From assembly GCA_005801385.1 (NCBI GenBank), contig SYEM01000191.1:1-32601 (forward strand): 32,601 bases of DNA, read 5' to 3'. The notes under the pieces were generated by a model. The model searched no databases. It was not told where the DNA came from and saw only the letters and a program-made list of their open reading frames with translations. This DNA is from Verrucomicrobiales bacterium. GTDB lineage: Bacteria > Verrucomicrobiota > Verrucomicrobiia > Limisphaerales > UBA9464. The position numbers and the translations under genes were made by a program. Of the stretch, positions 7,029-15,300 are shown in pieces (position 1 is the first letter of the stretch; every line of letters begins with the position of its first letter).

Positions 7029-7361
7029 TCAATGTCCGGCGGTGCCCGGAGCACCGTGCAGGAGGACGGCCCCCGCGATGATGAGGACGAGTCCCAGGCC
7101 CTTGGTCCAGGTGACGCTTTCCCCGAAGACCAGCACTCCGAGCACCGCGATGACGGCGGTGCCCAGTCCCGACCACAGCGCATAGGCCACCCCCACCTCC
7201 AGGGTCTTGAGGCACAGGGACAGCAGCCCGAACGCCGAGAGATAGGAGACCCCCACACCCACCACCGGCCACGGACGGGTCATCCCCTGGCTGAGCTTGA
7301 GACAGGTCGTGCCAAGGACCTCGAGCAGGATGGCGGCGATCAGGAGGAACCACGCATTCAT
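7029..7361 (-). CDS. Small multidrug resistance (SMR) family transporter, EmrE-like
   Basis: A 110-aa, four-helix membrane protein of the usual SMR length. The essential proton/drug-binding glutamate is Glu14 in AAILLEVLGTT, exactly the EmrE position. Other family blocks are LKLSQGMTRPWP, VAYALWSGLG and GESVTWTKGLG. SMR proteins act as dimers exchanging cationic compounds or guanidinium for protons. EmrE-type versus Gdx/SugE-type specificity cannot be settled by eye, although the N-terminal and LSQGMTR blocks look EmrE-like. An ATG at 7370 three codons upstream (MPPMNAW) is an alternative start. It was probably followed directly by rsmD before the ATPase cassette arrived. It is divergent from the DUF6807 gene. 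Confidence 0.93.
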   Translation of the reverse strand: MNAWFLLIAAILLEVLGTTCLKLSQGMTRPWPVVGVGVSYLSAFGLLSLCLKTLEVGVAYALWSGLGTAVIAVLGVLVFGESVTWTKGLGLVLIIAGAVLLHGAPGTAGH

Positions 7362-7491
7362 GGGAGGCATCGTGCCGTCCGGACCTGTCGTGAACCATCC
7401 GGATCTGCCATGGCGGCCTTCAATGGGTTCAACCCGCAAGGTGCAAGGACTAACGGTTGACCCTTGTGGAGCCGGATCGCCATATTGCGGC

Positions 7492-8484
7492 ATGATCCCG
7501 GCGGCAGTCCCGAACCCTCTCCGCGCCATAATGGTGGCCGTTGTCCTCGCGGTCGGGCTCACGGGTTGCGCAACGGCCGAACCCCAACCGCGGGTCCGGG
7601 TCTACGAGACCAACGAGGTGGTCCGGGTCGACCTCGATGGCCGCCTCTTCACCCAATACCACTTCCGCGACGTCTCACGTCCGTTCCTCTATCCGATCCT
7701 GACCGCCGACAACCGGCACATGACCCGTCGCTGGCCGCAGGAGGAAATCGCCGGCGAGGAGCGGGATCACCCCCATCACAAGGGCCTCTGGTGGTCCCAT
7801 GGCGACGCGAATGGGGTGGACTTCTGGTCGGAATCCAAGGACGCCGGCCGCACCGTCCACCAGTCCTTTGCCGAGATCGCCTCGGGCAACGAGTCGGGGG
7901 GGATCACCTCGCGCAACCGGTGGATCGCAAAGGACGGCAAGATCATCGCTTCCGACGAGCGGACGATGCGCTTCCATGCGCCGAAGGGCGACCCGCGGTG
8001 GATCGACTTCACGATCACGATCTTCGCCAGCCACGGCGACCTCGTCCTCGGTGACACCAAGGAAGGCACGATGGCCCTGCGCATCGCCGAGTCCATGCGT
8101 CTGAAACAGCCCAAGGGCGTCGCCGGGCAGGGCCACATCGAGAATTCCGAGGGCGTGAAGGACGGGGCCACCTGGGGCAAGCGGGCAGCGTGGGTCGACT
8201 ACACCGGACCCGTGGACGGCAAGACGGTCGGGGTCGCGATCCTGGACCATCCCGCGAACCCGAGGTTCCCGACGTGGTGGCATGTCCGGGACTACGGCCT
8301 GTTCGCCGCGAATCCCTTCGGTGTCCACGACTTCGAGAAGAAGGACAAGGGCACCGGCAATCTGACGATTCCTGCCGGGAAGTCGGCGACGTTCCGGTAC
8401 CGCTTCATCTTCCACCCGGGCGACACGACCAGCGCCCACCTCACCGAGGCGTTCCAGAACTGGTCCGCTCCTCAGAAACCCTGA
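7492..8484 (+). CDS. PmoA-like (DUF6807) family lipoprotein
   Basis: A 330-aa protein. The track extends it upstream to 7297, but the ATG at 7492 places a lipoprotein signal peptide at the N-terminus, with hydrophobic residues 13-25 and lipobox LTGC at 23-26. The body matches the family named after methane oxygenase PmoA (PF14100/DUF6807). Motifs include HHKGLWWSHGDANGVDFW and YRFIFHPGD. Despite the name, these proteins are not shown to be monooxygenases. They are common in Planctomycetota and Verrucomicrobiota beside sugar-handling genes. Only 36 bp separate it from the Gfo/Idh/MocA gene, so the two are probably co-transcribed. A role in carbohydrate processing is inference. Confidence 0.87.
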   Translation: MIPAAVPNPLRAIMVAVVLAVGLTGCATAEPQPRVRVYETNEVVRVDLDGRLFTQYHFRDVSRPFLYPILTADNRHMTRRWPQEEIAGEERDHPHHKGLWWSHGDANGVDFWSESKDAGRTVHQSFAEIASGNESGGITSRNRWIAKDGKIIASDERTMRFHAPKGDPRWIDFTITIFASHGDLVLGDTKEGTMALRIAESMRLKQPKGVAGQGHIENSEGVKDGATWGKRAAWVDYTGPVDGKTVGVAILDHPANPRFPTWWHVRDYGLFAANPFGVHDFEKKDKGTGNLTIPAGKSATFRYRFIFHPGDTTSAHLTEAFQNWSAPQKP

Positions 8485-8520
8485 TTTCCTTCCCGCCCAC
8501 AGCCTCCAACCCCGAACACC

Positions 8521-9993
8521 ATGAACCTCCGTCGTCGTGACTTCCTCCGCACCACCGCCCTGGCCGGCACCGGTGCAGCCCTGTCCTCCTCCGTCTGGGG
8601 CGCGTCCCCCGGATCCGTGCTCGGGGCCAACGGCGACATCCGGGTCGCCGTGGTTGGCTTCAACAGCCGGGGCAAGGACCACATCGCCGGGTTCCAGAAG
8701 ATCAAGGGCGTCCGCCTCGTGGCCCTCTGCGACGTCGACAAGAACGTGCTCGATGCCGAGGTGAAGCGTCAGGCCGACACCGGCAACAAGGTCGCGGGAT
8801 ACACCGACGTCCGGAAACTGCTCGAGAACAAGGACGTCGACGTCATCTCCACCGCCACGCCAAACCATTGGCATGCGCTGATCGGCATCTGGAGCTGCCA
8901 GGCGGGCAAGGACGTCTACGTCGAGAAGCCGGTCTCCCACAATGTCCACGAGGGACGGATGCTCGTGACCGCCGCCCGGAAACACCATCGGATCGTCCAG
9001 ACCGGCACCCAGTGCCGGTCGAATCCAGGTCTGCAGGAGGCCATCGCCTGGATCCAGAAGGGCGGGCTCGGGAAGATCCAGCAGGTCAACGGTCTCTGCT
9101 ACAAGCCCCGACAGAGCATCGGCAAGGTGTCGGCACCGACGCCGATCCCGTCCGGCATCGACTACGATCTCTGGTGTGGTCCGACCCCGAACAAGCCGCT
9201 GATGCGGGAGAAGCTCCACTACGACTGGCACTGGGTGTTCGACACCGGCAACGGGGATCTGGGCAACCAGGGCATCCACCAGATGGACATCGGCCGCTGG
9301 ATCCTGGGTGAGCATGCACTGAGTCCGATGGTGGTCAGTGTGGGCGGTCGCCTCGGGTACGTGGACGACGGCAACACGCCGAACACCCAGATCATCTACC
9401 ACGCCTACCACCGCGCCCCACTGATCTTCGAGGTCCGCGGATTGCCCAAGGCCAAGGAGTTCCAGCAGCCGAAGGCCTGGGGTGGTAACATGGATGATTT
9501 CCACGGCGCCAAGGTGGGTGTCGTGGTGCTCTGTGAGAACGGGCGGATGGTCATCCCGTCGTACGACTCCGCCATCGCCTACGACAAGGACGGCAAGGAG
9601 GTGAAGCGGTTCCAGGGGAGTGCCGACCACTACGCGAACTTCATCGATGCGGTCCGGGCCCGGGATCACCGGAAACTCAACGCCGACATCCTCGAGGGGC
9701 ACCTGAGCAGCGCCCTGTGCCACACCGGCAACATCAGCCATCGACTGGGGGAGCGCCTCCCGGCGGCGGCGATCCGGGAGCGGATCCATGACGACCGGGG
9801 GATGGAGGACGCGTTCGACAGGATGGGGGCCCATCTGAAGGCGAACGAGATCGACCTCGGCAAGACCCCGCTGACCCTGGGTGCCGTGCTGCGGATGAAC
9901 CCCAGGGAGGAACACTTCACCAACAGCAAGGCGGCCAACCAGCTGCTGTCGGAGCCGGGCCGGAAGGGGTTCGAGATTCCGAAGCAGGTGTGA
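8521..9993 (+). CDS. Gfo/Idh/MocA family oxidoreductase with Tat signal
   Basis: A 490-aa protein beginning with a twin-arginine signal (RRRDFLRTT, then ALAGTGAAL), so it is exported folded, probably with its NAD(P) cofactor bound. The Rossmann segment starts at about residue 40 (RVAVVGFNSRGKDH). The family's catalytic lysine motif EKP is in DVYVEKPVSHN. A region rich in His, Trp and Gly (HYDWHWVFDTGNGDLGNQGIHQMDIGRW) is typical of the exported Planctomycetota/Verrucomicrobiota subgroup. Family members oxidise or reduce sugars and cyclitols; the substrate is not readable here. It follows the DUF6807 lipoprotein in the same orientation. Confidence 0.93.
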   Translation: MNLRRRDFLRTTALAGTGAALSSSVWGASPGSVLGANGDIRVAVVGFNSRGKDHIAGFQKIKGVRLVALCDVDKNVLDAEVKRQADTGNKVAGYTDVRKLLENKDVDVISTATPNHWHALIGIWSCQAGKDVYVEKPVSHNVHEGRMLVTAARKHHRIVQTGTQCRSNPGLQEAIAWIQKGGLGKIQQVNGLCYKPRQSIGKVSAPTPIPSGIDYDLWCGPTPNKPLMREKLHYDWHWVFDTGNGDLGNQGIHQMDIGRWILGEHALSPMVVSVGGRLGYVDDGNTPNTQIIYHAYHRAPLIFEVRGLPKAKEFQQPKAWGGNMDDFHGAKVGVVVLCENGRMVIPSYDSAIAYDKDGKEVKRFQGSADHYANFIDAVRARDHRKLNADILEGHLSSALCHTGNISHRLGERLPAAAIRERIHDDRGMEDAFDRMGAHLKANEIDLGKTPLTLGAVLRMNPREEHFTNSKAANQLLSEPGRKGFEIPKQV

Positions 9994-10126
9994 GGCGCAT
10001 CGGGCCGGATGCCGGGACGGGCAGGAGTGGGTGCGAGGGGCTGCGGGTGTTCATTCCCGGTGCACATCCGGTGCCCGAAATCCCCGGGGACTCCGGCACG
10101 GCTTCAATCCATGGGGTGCTGATCCG

Positions 10127-12292
10127 ATGAGAGATCTGTTGAGACGACTGATTCCCCGGAGCTTCGCGGCCCAGTGCGCGGCGGCCCTCGGGCTCGGCAT
10201 CCTGCTGGGCCTCGGATTCGGTCCGCGCATCGCGTTCCTCAAGCCCTTAGGTGACATCCTCGCCCGGGCCTCCCTATTGCTGGTGCTGCCCTACCTGTTG
10301 TTCGAGCTCACCGGTCTCTTTGGCAGCCTCGAAGCCCCGGCCCTTCGCGCTCTCACACGCGGCGGCGGCCTCCTCTTCGGGTTCGGACTCGTCCTCAGCG
10401 GAGCCGAGATCGTACTGCTGCCGCTGATGCTGGCCGATCTCCCCTTCTCTCCCGCGTTCGATCCCAGAATGCTCGAGACGCTCCCGACCCATTCCCTGCT
10501 GGATGCCTTCCTCCCGGAAAACATCGTCGAGGCCCTCGCGAAGGGAAACTTCACGGCCCTCGTCCTCTTCTCGGCGTGCCTGGGTCTGACGATCCAGCGG
10601 ATGGATCGTCGGGAGGAGATCCTCGCTGTGGTGCTCCCGATCCGACGGCTGTTCACCGAGTTCTTCTGCCTCGCACTCGATATCCTGACGCCGATCGGGA
10701 TCCTGGGGATTGTCGCGGTGAGCGTTGGCACACTAGATCCCGTGGACACCCAGAAACTGGTCGGCCTCCTGGCGATGTTCCTGGTGACCCTGCTGGTCAA
10801 CGGAGGAGTCCTCTACCCAGGACTGTACCTCGCGTCGACCCCATTCAGTCTATCGGCCGTGGTCCGGATTATCCGGGAGCCCGTCATCATCTCGGTGACG
10901 ACGGGCAACATCATCCTCGCCCTGCCCCTCCTCTGCAGAAACCTGGAACGGTTCATCCTCGACACCCGCGATGGGGATGAGGACGTGAAGCCCACGGTGG
11001 ATGGCCTGACCGCGGTCGCATCGCTGGCACTCCTCATCTTCTCGCTGGGGGAGCACCTGAACCTGCTCTACCTCCCGTTTGCCGCATGGTTCAAGGGCAC
11101 ACCCCTGTCGATCGATCAGACCCTTTCGCTCCTCGTAACCGCACTTCCCGCCTCGCTGGGAGCCCCCGGCGCGGCGATCAGCGAAGGACTCGGTCAGCTC
11201 GGCCTGCCGTCGGAAATGCTGAACCTCTACTTCGCGGTCTATGATTGGATCACGAGGATCGGGTGCGTCGAGACCCTCATCGCCACCACGACAGGGATCC
11301 TGATGCTGCTGGCCGCCGAGCGGCGATGCCTGCGATGGCGGATCCCCAGGGTCCTGGGCACGCTGGTGGTGGCGACCGGACTGGGACTCAGCTCCGCCCT
11401 TCTTGGGCATTCCCTGCTGTCCCGGTTCCTGGACGGTGCCGGGACCCGACCGGAAACACTCCTGGACCGTCCGTCCCTGCTTCCAAATCTACGGCCTGTC
11501 GTCATCGAGATCTCACCCCACACTGGGCTGCCCGACGCCACCCGGCAGCCCGTCGACCGGTCGCTGCGAGCCGGCATCGTCACCAACAACCCACCCTGGG
11601 TGTTCCTCAACCGCCAGGGCGAGTGGGTCGGACACGACATCGATCTCCTCAAGTACCTGGCGCGGACCCTCGACGTCCGTCTGGAGCTGCTGCCCGGGTC
11701 CCTGACACAGCTCGAGGGCCTGCTCGGCTCCAACCGCCTCGACTGTGTCGTGGGCGGCATCGTCCCGGGATCCACCGCTTCGATTCCGTTCCGAAACCAG
11801 ATCGACTGTGACGAGCTGCCGCTCGCCGTGCTAGTTCGGGACCGCGATATTTCCAACCGGGTGGCCCTGCTGGACCGGGACTCGAAACGAGAGCTCCGGA
11901 TTGCGGTGGTGCAGTCGGGTGAGGACCGGGCGACACGGCTGATCGTCCGGAACCACCTGACCCGCCCCGAGACCCGTCGACGGGTGCGGTTTGTCCCGAT
12001 CGGCAGCGTGATGGACTTCATCGGTGCCAAGGACCCTCCCGCCGACGTCCTGCTCACGACCGCCGAGGCCGGTAGCTCCCTGGCAATCCTCTATCCCAAT
12101 TATTCCATGCTGCCCATCTTCGGTGCGGAGGTCCGGGTGAAGACCCTATTGCTGATCTCCGATCCGTTTCCGGGCGGAAGCGAGGCCGCCGAGGATCTTC
12201 TGAGCCAATTGGCATCCCTCAGCGTGCAGGACCAGCTCCGGAATTATTGGTTCCAGCTTCGGGATTCCAGCGGGTCGGAGATGTCTCCCTGA
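10127..12292 (+). CDS. SDF-family symporter domain fused to a periplasmic solute-binding domain
   Basis: A 721-aa protein from the ATG at 10127; the track start at 10031 adds only a non-membrane extension. Residues 10-400 are very hydrophobic and follow the dicarboxylate/amino acid:cation symporter (SDF, GltPh-like) layout. HP1-like SVTTGNIILALP is at 256-267 and HP2-like ASLGAPGAA at 342-350. The helix-7 NMDGT motif is replaced by VDGLTA (291-296), and the helix-8 acidic residues are hard to align, so ion coupling may be altered. An extra hydrophobic segment at 409-430 would bring the chain into the periplasm. Residues 478-705 resemble an SBP_bac_3 amino-acid-binding domain (RAGIVTNNPPWVFLNRQGEWVG, DCVVGGI). 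Either a tethered-receptor transporter or a solute sensor fits. Confidence 0.82.
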   Translation: MRDLLRRLIPRSFAAQCAAALGLGILLGLGFGPRIAFLKPLGDILARASLLLVLPYLLFELTGLFGSLEAPALRALTRGGGLLFGFGLVLSGAEIVLLPLMLADLPFSPAFDPRMLETLPTHSLLDAFLPENIVEALAKGNFTALVLFSACLGLTIQRMDRREEILAVVLPIRRLFTEFFCLALDILTPIGILGIVAVSVGTLDPVDTQKLVGLLAMFLVTLLVNGGVLYPGLYLASTPFSLSAVVRIIREPVIISVTTGNIILALPLLCRNLERFILDTRDGDEDVKPTVDGLTAVASLALLIFSLGEHLNLLYLPFAAWFKGTPLSIDQTLSLLVTALPASLGAPGAAISEGLGQLGLPSEMLNLYFAVYDWITRIGCVETLIATTTGILMLLAAERRCLRWRIPRVLGTLVVATGLGLSSALLGHSLLSRFLDGAGTRPETLLDRPSLLPNLRPVVIEISPHTGLPDATRQPVDRSLRAGIVTNNPPWVFLNRQGEWVGHDIDLLKYLARTLDVRLELLPGSLTQLEGLLGSNRLDCVVGGIVPGSTASIPFRNQIDCDELPLAVLVRDRDISNRVALLDRDSKRELRIAVVQSGEDRATRLIVRNHLTRPETRRRVRFVPIGSVMDFIGAKDPPADVLLTTAEAGSSLAILYPNYSMLPIFGAEVRVKTLLLISDPFPGGSEAAEDLLSQLASLSVQDQLRNYWFQLRDSSGSEMSP

Positions 12293-12360
12293 CGCAGGGG
12301 TAAGTTCCATGACGGTTCAGGGCCGCAGGGTCAGCGTCCGCCCCAGTTCCCTGAAGGGAC

Positions 12361-15300
12361 TCACTGGCCTGGAGCCGGAAGCGTCACCACCTGGAAGAAC
12401 CGCTGCGATCCATCTCCCAGTAGTGGCCACTCGATGGTCCGGTCAACCGCCCCAGGAGCCACCTCGAGCACCGACAACCACTCGCTTCCGAGCACTTCAC
12501 AGGCCCTCAGCCGATAGGCCACCCCTGCCGCGACGTTGAACCGGAGGAGTGGAGAGCCACCCGGAATCACCATGAGATCCGGAGCCTGGAGTGGCGCGCC
12601 AGATACCGTCAGAACGAACTCGTCGACCGCCTTGAACTGCCCGTCATCCACCTCGAACCGGACGCGATACACACCCGGCAGTCCTGCGGTCACCTGGGTC
12701 TGAGGCGAGTCGATGGGCGTGAATCGCAGATCACCGGGACCCGACACCTTCGACCACTGGAACTTCGGTACCCCGGGCGGTGCGGGAAGTCCGTCGTCCG
12801 AGAACCCGCCCACAACCATCATGGATTCGCCGGACTGGACGGTCCGATCCGATCCCGCGTCCACGGAAGGCGGTCGGTTTGCTGGTTGGCGAAGTGCCGT
12901 CAGCTGAAGGTTGAAGCTGAGATCGGATGAACCGCCGCCGTTCTGATGCATCTCGACAGCAATCACATTGGCTCCCTCCCGAAGCGCCCCGCCATCGATG
13001 ACCGCCTCAAGGAGCGCGTCTTCATCGGCACCCCCGATGGCTGAAGTGGCCGGTGTCTGGAATGTGATGTCCGTCTCAGGGAGGTTGTTGCGGTAGACCT
13101 CCACACCGTTGAGATACACAACGGGCCCATCATCGCGGACAATTCCGAGGCGGAGTGACTGGATCGAGGCCAGATCCAGAACCTCGAATTGGGACCGAAA
13201 ATAGGTCGTGATGTACTTCGAGGATGCTGTCGGGCCAAAGCCCACCACCGTAGCCTCGTCACCATCGCCGTATCCAAGCTCCGCCTTTCCTCGGGGCCAC
13301 GCCGAATCATCAAAACCCACCCCCCGCCAGGCGGAGCCCTGGTCGGTCCCGGTGTCGAGGTATCGCCAGACTGAACCCAAGGGAAGCAGCGTCACGCTCT
13401 CGAGGGTGCGTGCGACCCGGATACTCATCGCATCAGACGAGGACACATCGCCGTCATCGACGGTGAATCGGATGCCGAACACGCCCGGACCAGGGACCCT
13501 CACCACCGGATTCACGGCATTGGGGGTGCTAAAGCTGACCCCGGCGGGGCCGCTGATCTGCAGCCACCGATAACGGAGGGGTCCGGGGGTAACGCCGTCA
13601 TCAAGAGCCGATCCAGTGACGGGTATTTCCAAAGGGAACAGGTCTCCCTGGACGTCCCGATCGGGACCGGCATCCACGATCGGCGGGCGGTTCGCCCCAT
13701 TGTCCTGACCGGGTGAGCCGCCCGGAAAACTGGCTCGCCACGCAGCGGGATCATCACCCGGCAGCGTCGGTGACCGGCGCAGGAACGTGATTCCCGTCGC
13801 CGTCTCGGACACGGGCCACCGCGGCGTGAAGTCATACCGGACCGAATCGACCTCAACGAAGGGGACACGCAGGACGGATTCCCCGGTGGAGTCTGGGGTC
13901 CGCTCGGGGGTTCCAGGTCGCTCAATTCGGATGCGCTCCCCTCCATCCTGCAGATTCCCCAGGAAGGGCCCAAGGACCGGGACCCCTGATGGAATCCCCC
14001 AGACGTTTCGGAAGCGCGTCGGATCACCCGCAGTGATCACAACCAGGCCCTGCGGGGGAATCACGACACCCGGTGGAAACTCGAAGTCCACGCCGGAAAG
14101 CCGCCAGCGGTGGGCAGGAATCGCTGGATCGAACAGCGGAATCGCCGCATGACTGATGTTCCTCAGCTCGACGAATTCAACCTCTCCCACCGCGGGCCTT
14201 GGACTGAACTCGTTGATGATCACCGGTCCGATCCGCGGTCCTCGGTTGGCGGAACCGAGAGTGGCTGCGGATTGCGGCACCACGAGACGCGTGCCGGATG
14301 CGGTCCAATGGAGTCCCTGGGACTCCCCGGGGGCACTTGCCGGAAACAGGAACCCATCTCCGTATCCGGTGAGGACACCCCGAGAGTCTGCGCTTGAGAG
14401 CCAGACCGAGCCTCCGAATGGATCGAGATGGACGCGCCTCGCTACCATGGCGGCGTCGAATTCGGAAGCCGTCACCACCAGGTAGCCACCGGCCGGGATG
14501 ACGCTGCCTGCTGCGAATGGGTACTTCTTCGGATCGGCTGATGAGTCACTGAGAAACCATCCAGAGATGTCCACCGGAGCCGAGGTGGGGTTGTGGATCT
14601 CAACCGCTGGAGACTGGCCAGACACAGGATTCGCAAGAACCTCGTTGACCAGGACTGGCGGGAGATCGGGAACCGGATCATCCTTTCCCGGCGATCCACC
14701 GGGTCGCGCACTCCCCCTCCAGCGCGTTGGATCTCCGGGATTGGGACTGGTCTGGAAATCGGAGGGCACGATCGAGAAGCCGCGTCCTCCGGCCATGACC
14801 GGCCATGGCAGGGACTCGGCGTATTCGAGGTCCACGATGGGATTCCCCTCGGCGTCCGCAAGCACGACGCGTTCGCCCGTGTTGGAAAGCCTTCCCTGGT
14901 AGACACCGGCGACATCGATGCCGGGATAACGGCGTCGGAACGTGACAGGATCGCTCACCAGGACGACAAAGGCCCCCGGGGCAAGCAGGGATCCCCTCGG
15001 GAACCGGAAACCAATTCCCGCGGTGAACCGCAGGCCTGCGAGGTCCAACTCGTCGGACCCCGTGTTCTTGAGCTCCACAAACTCGAAACGGTCCCCATCG
15101 AGCCCGCCCTCCCCAAGCGGGTGGTACATCAGCTCTGTGACCGCCAGCGATCGGAAGTCCTGGACGATCTGGAATTCGGCCTCGCTCAGGGCACTCCACA
15201 CCCCGTCCAGCAGCACCCTCGCCCGGACCAGGGTGCCTTCAGTCAGCCGAACTTCCCCGGGATTCGAGAGAGTCCGCGCGGCCGCTGAAACCGAGCCGCC

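Noticed and set aside
7675-9915. 746-aa minus-strand ORF opposite the DUF6807 and oxidoreductase genes
   Set aside because: It is antisense to two well-supported genes, is low-complexity in Val/Asp/Gly/His, and has no recognisable domain. It is a high-GC shadow frame.
8521-9993. A methane-oxidation system, suggested by the PmoA family name of the neighbouring gene
   Set aside because: PF14100/DUF6807 proteins lack the membrane copper-enzyme features, and there are no pmoB or pmoC genes. The name is historical.
12293-12360. Bidirectional terminator between the converging symporter and CotH genes
   Set aside because: Only a short, bulged AGTTCCCT/AGGGACT pairing is visible around 12350, without U-tracts on either strand. 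It is too weak to call.
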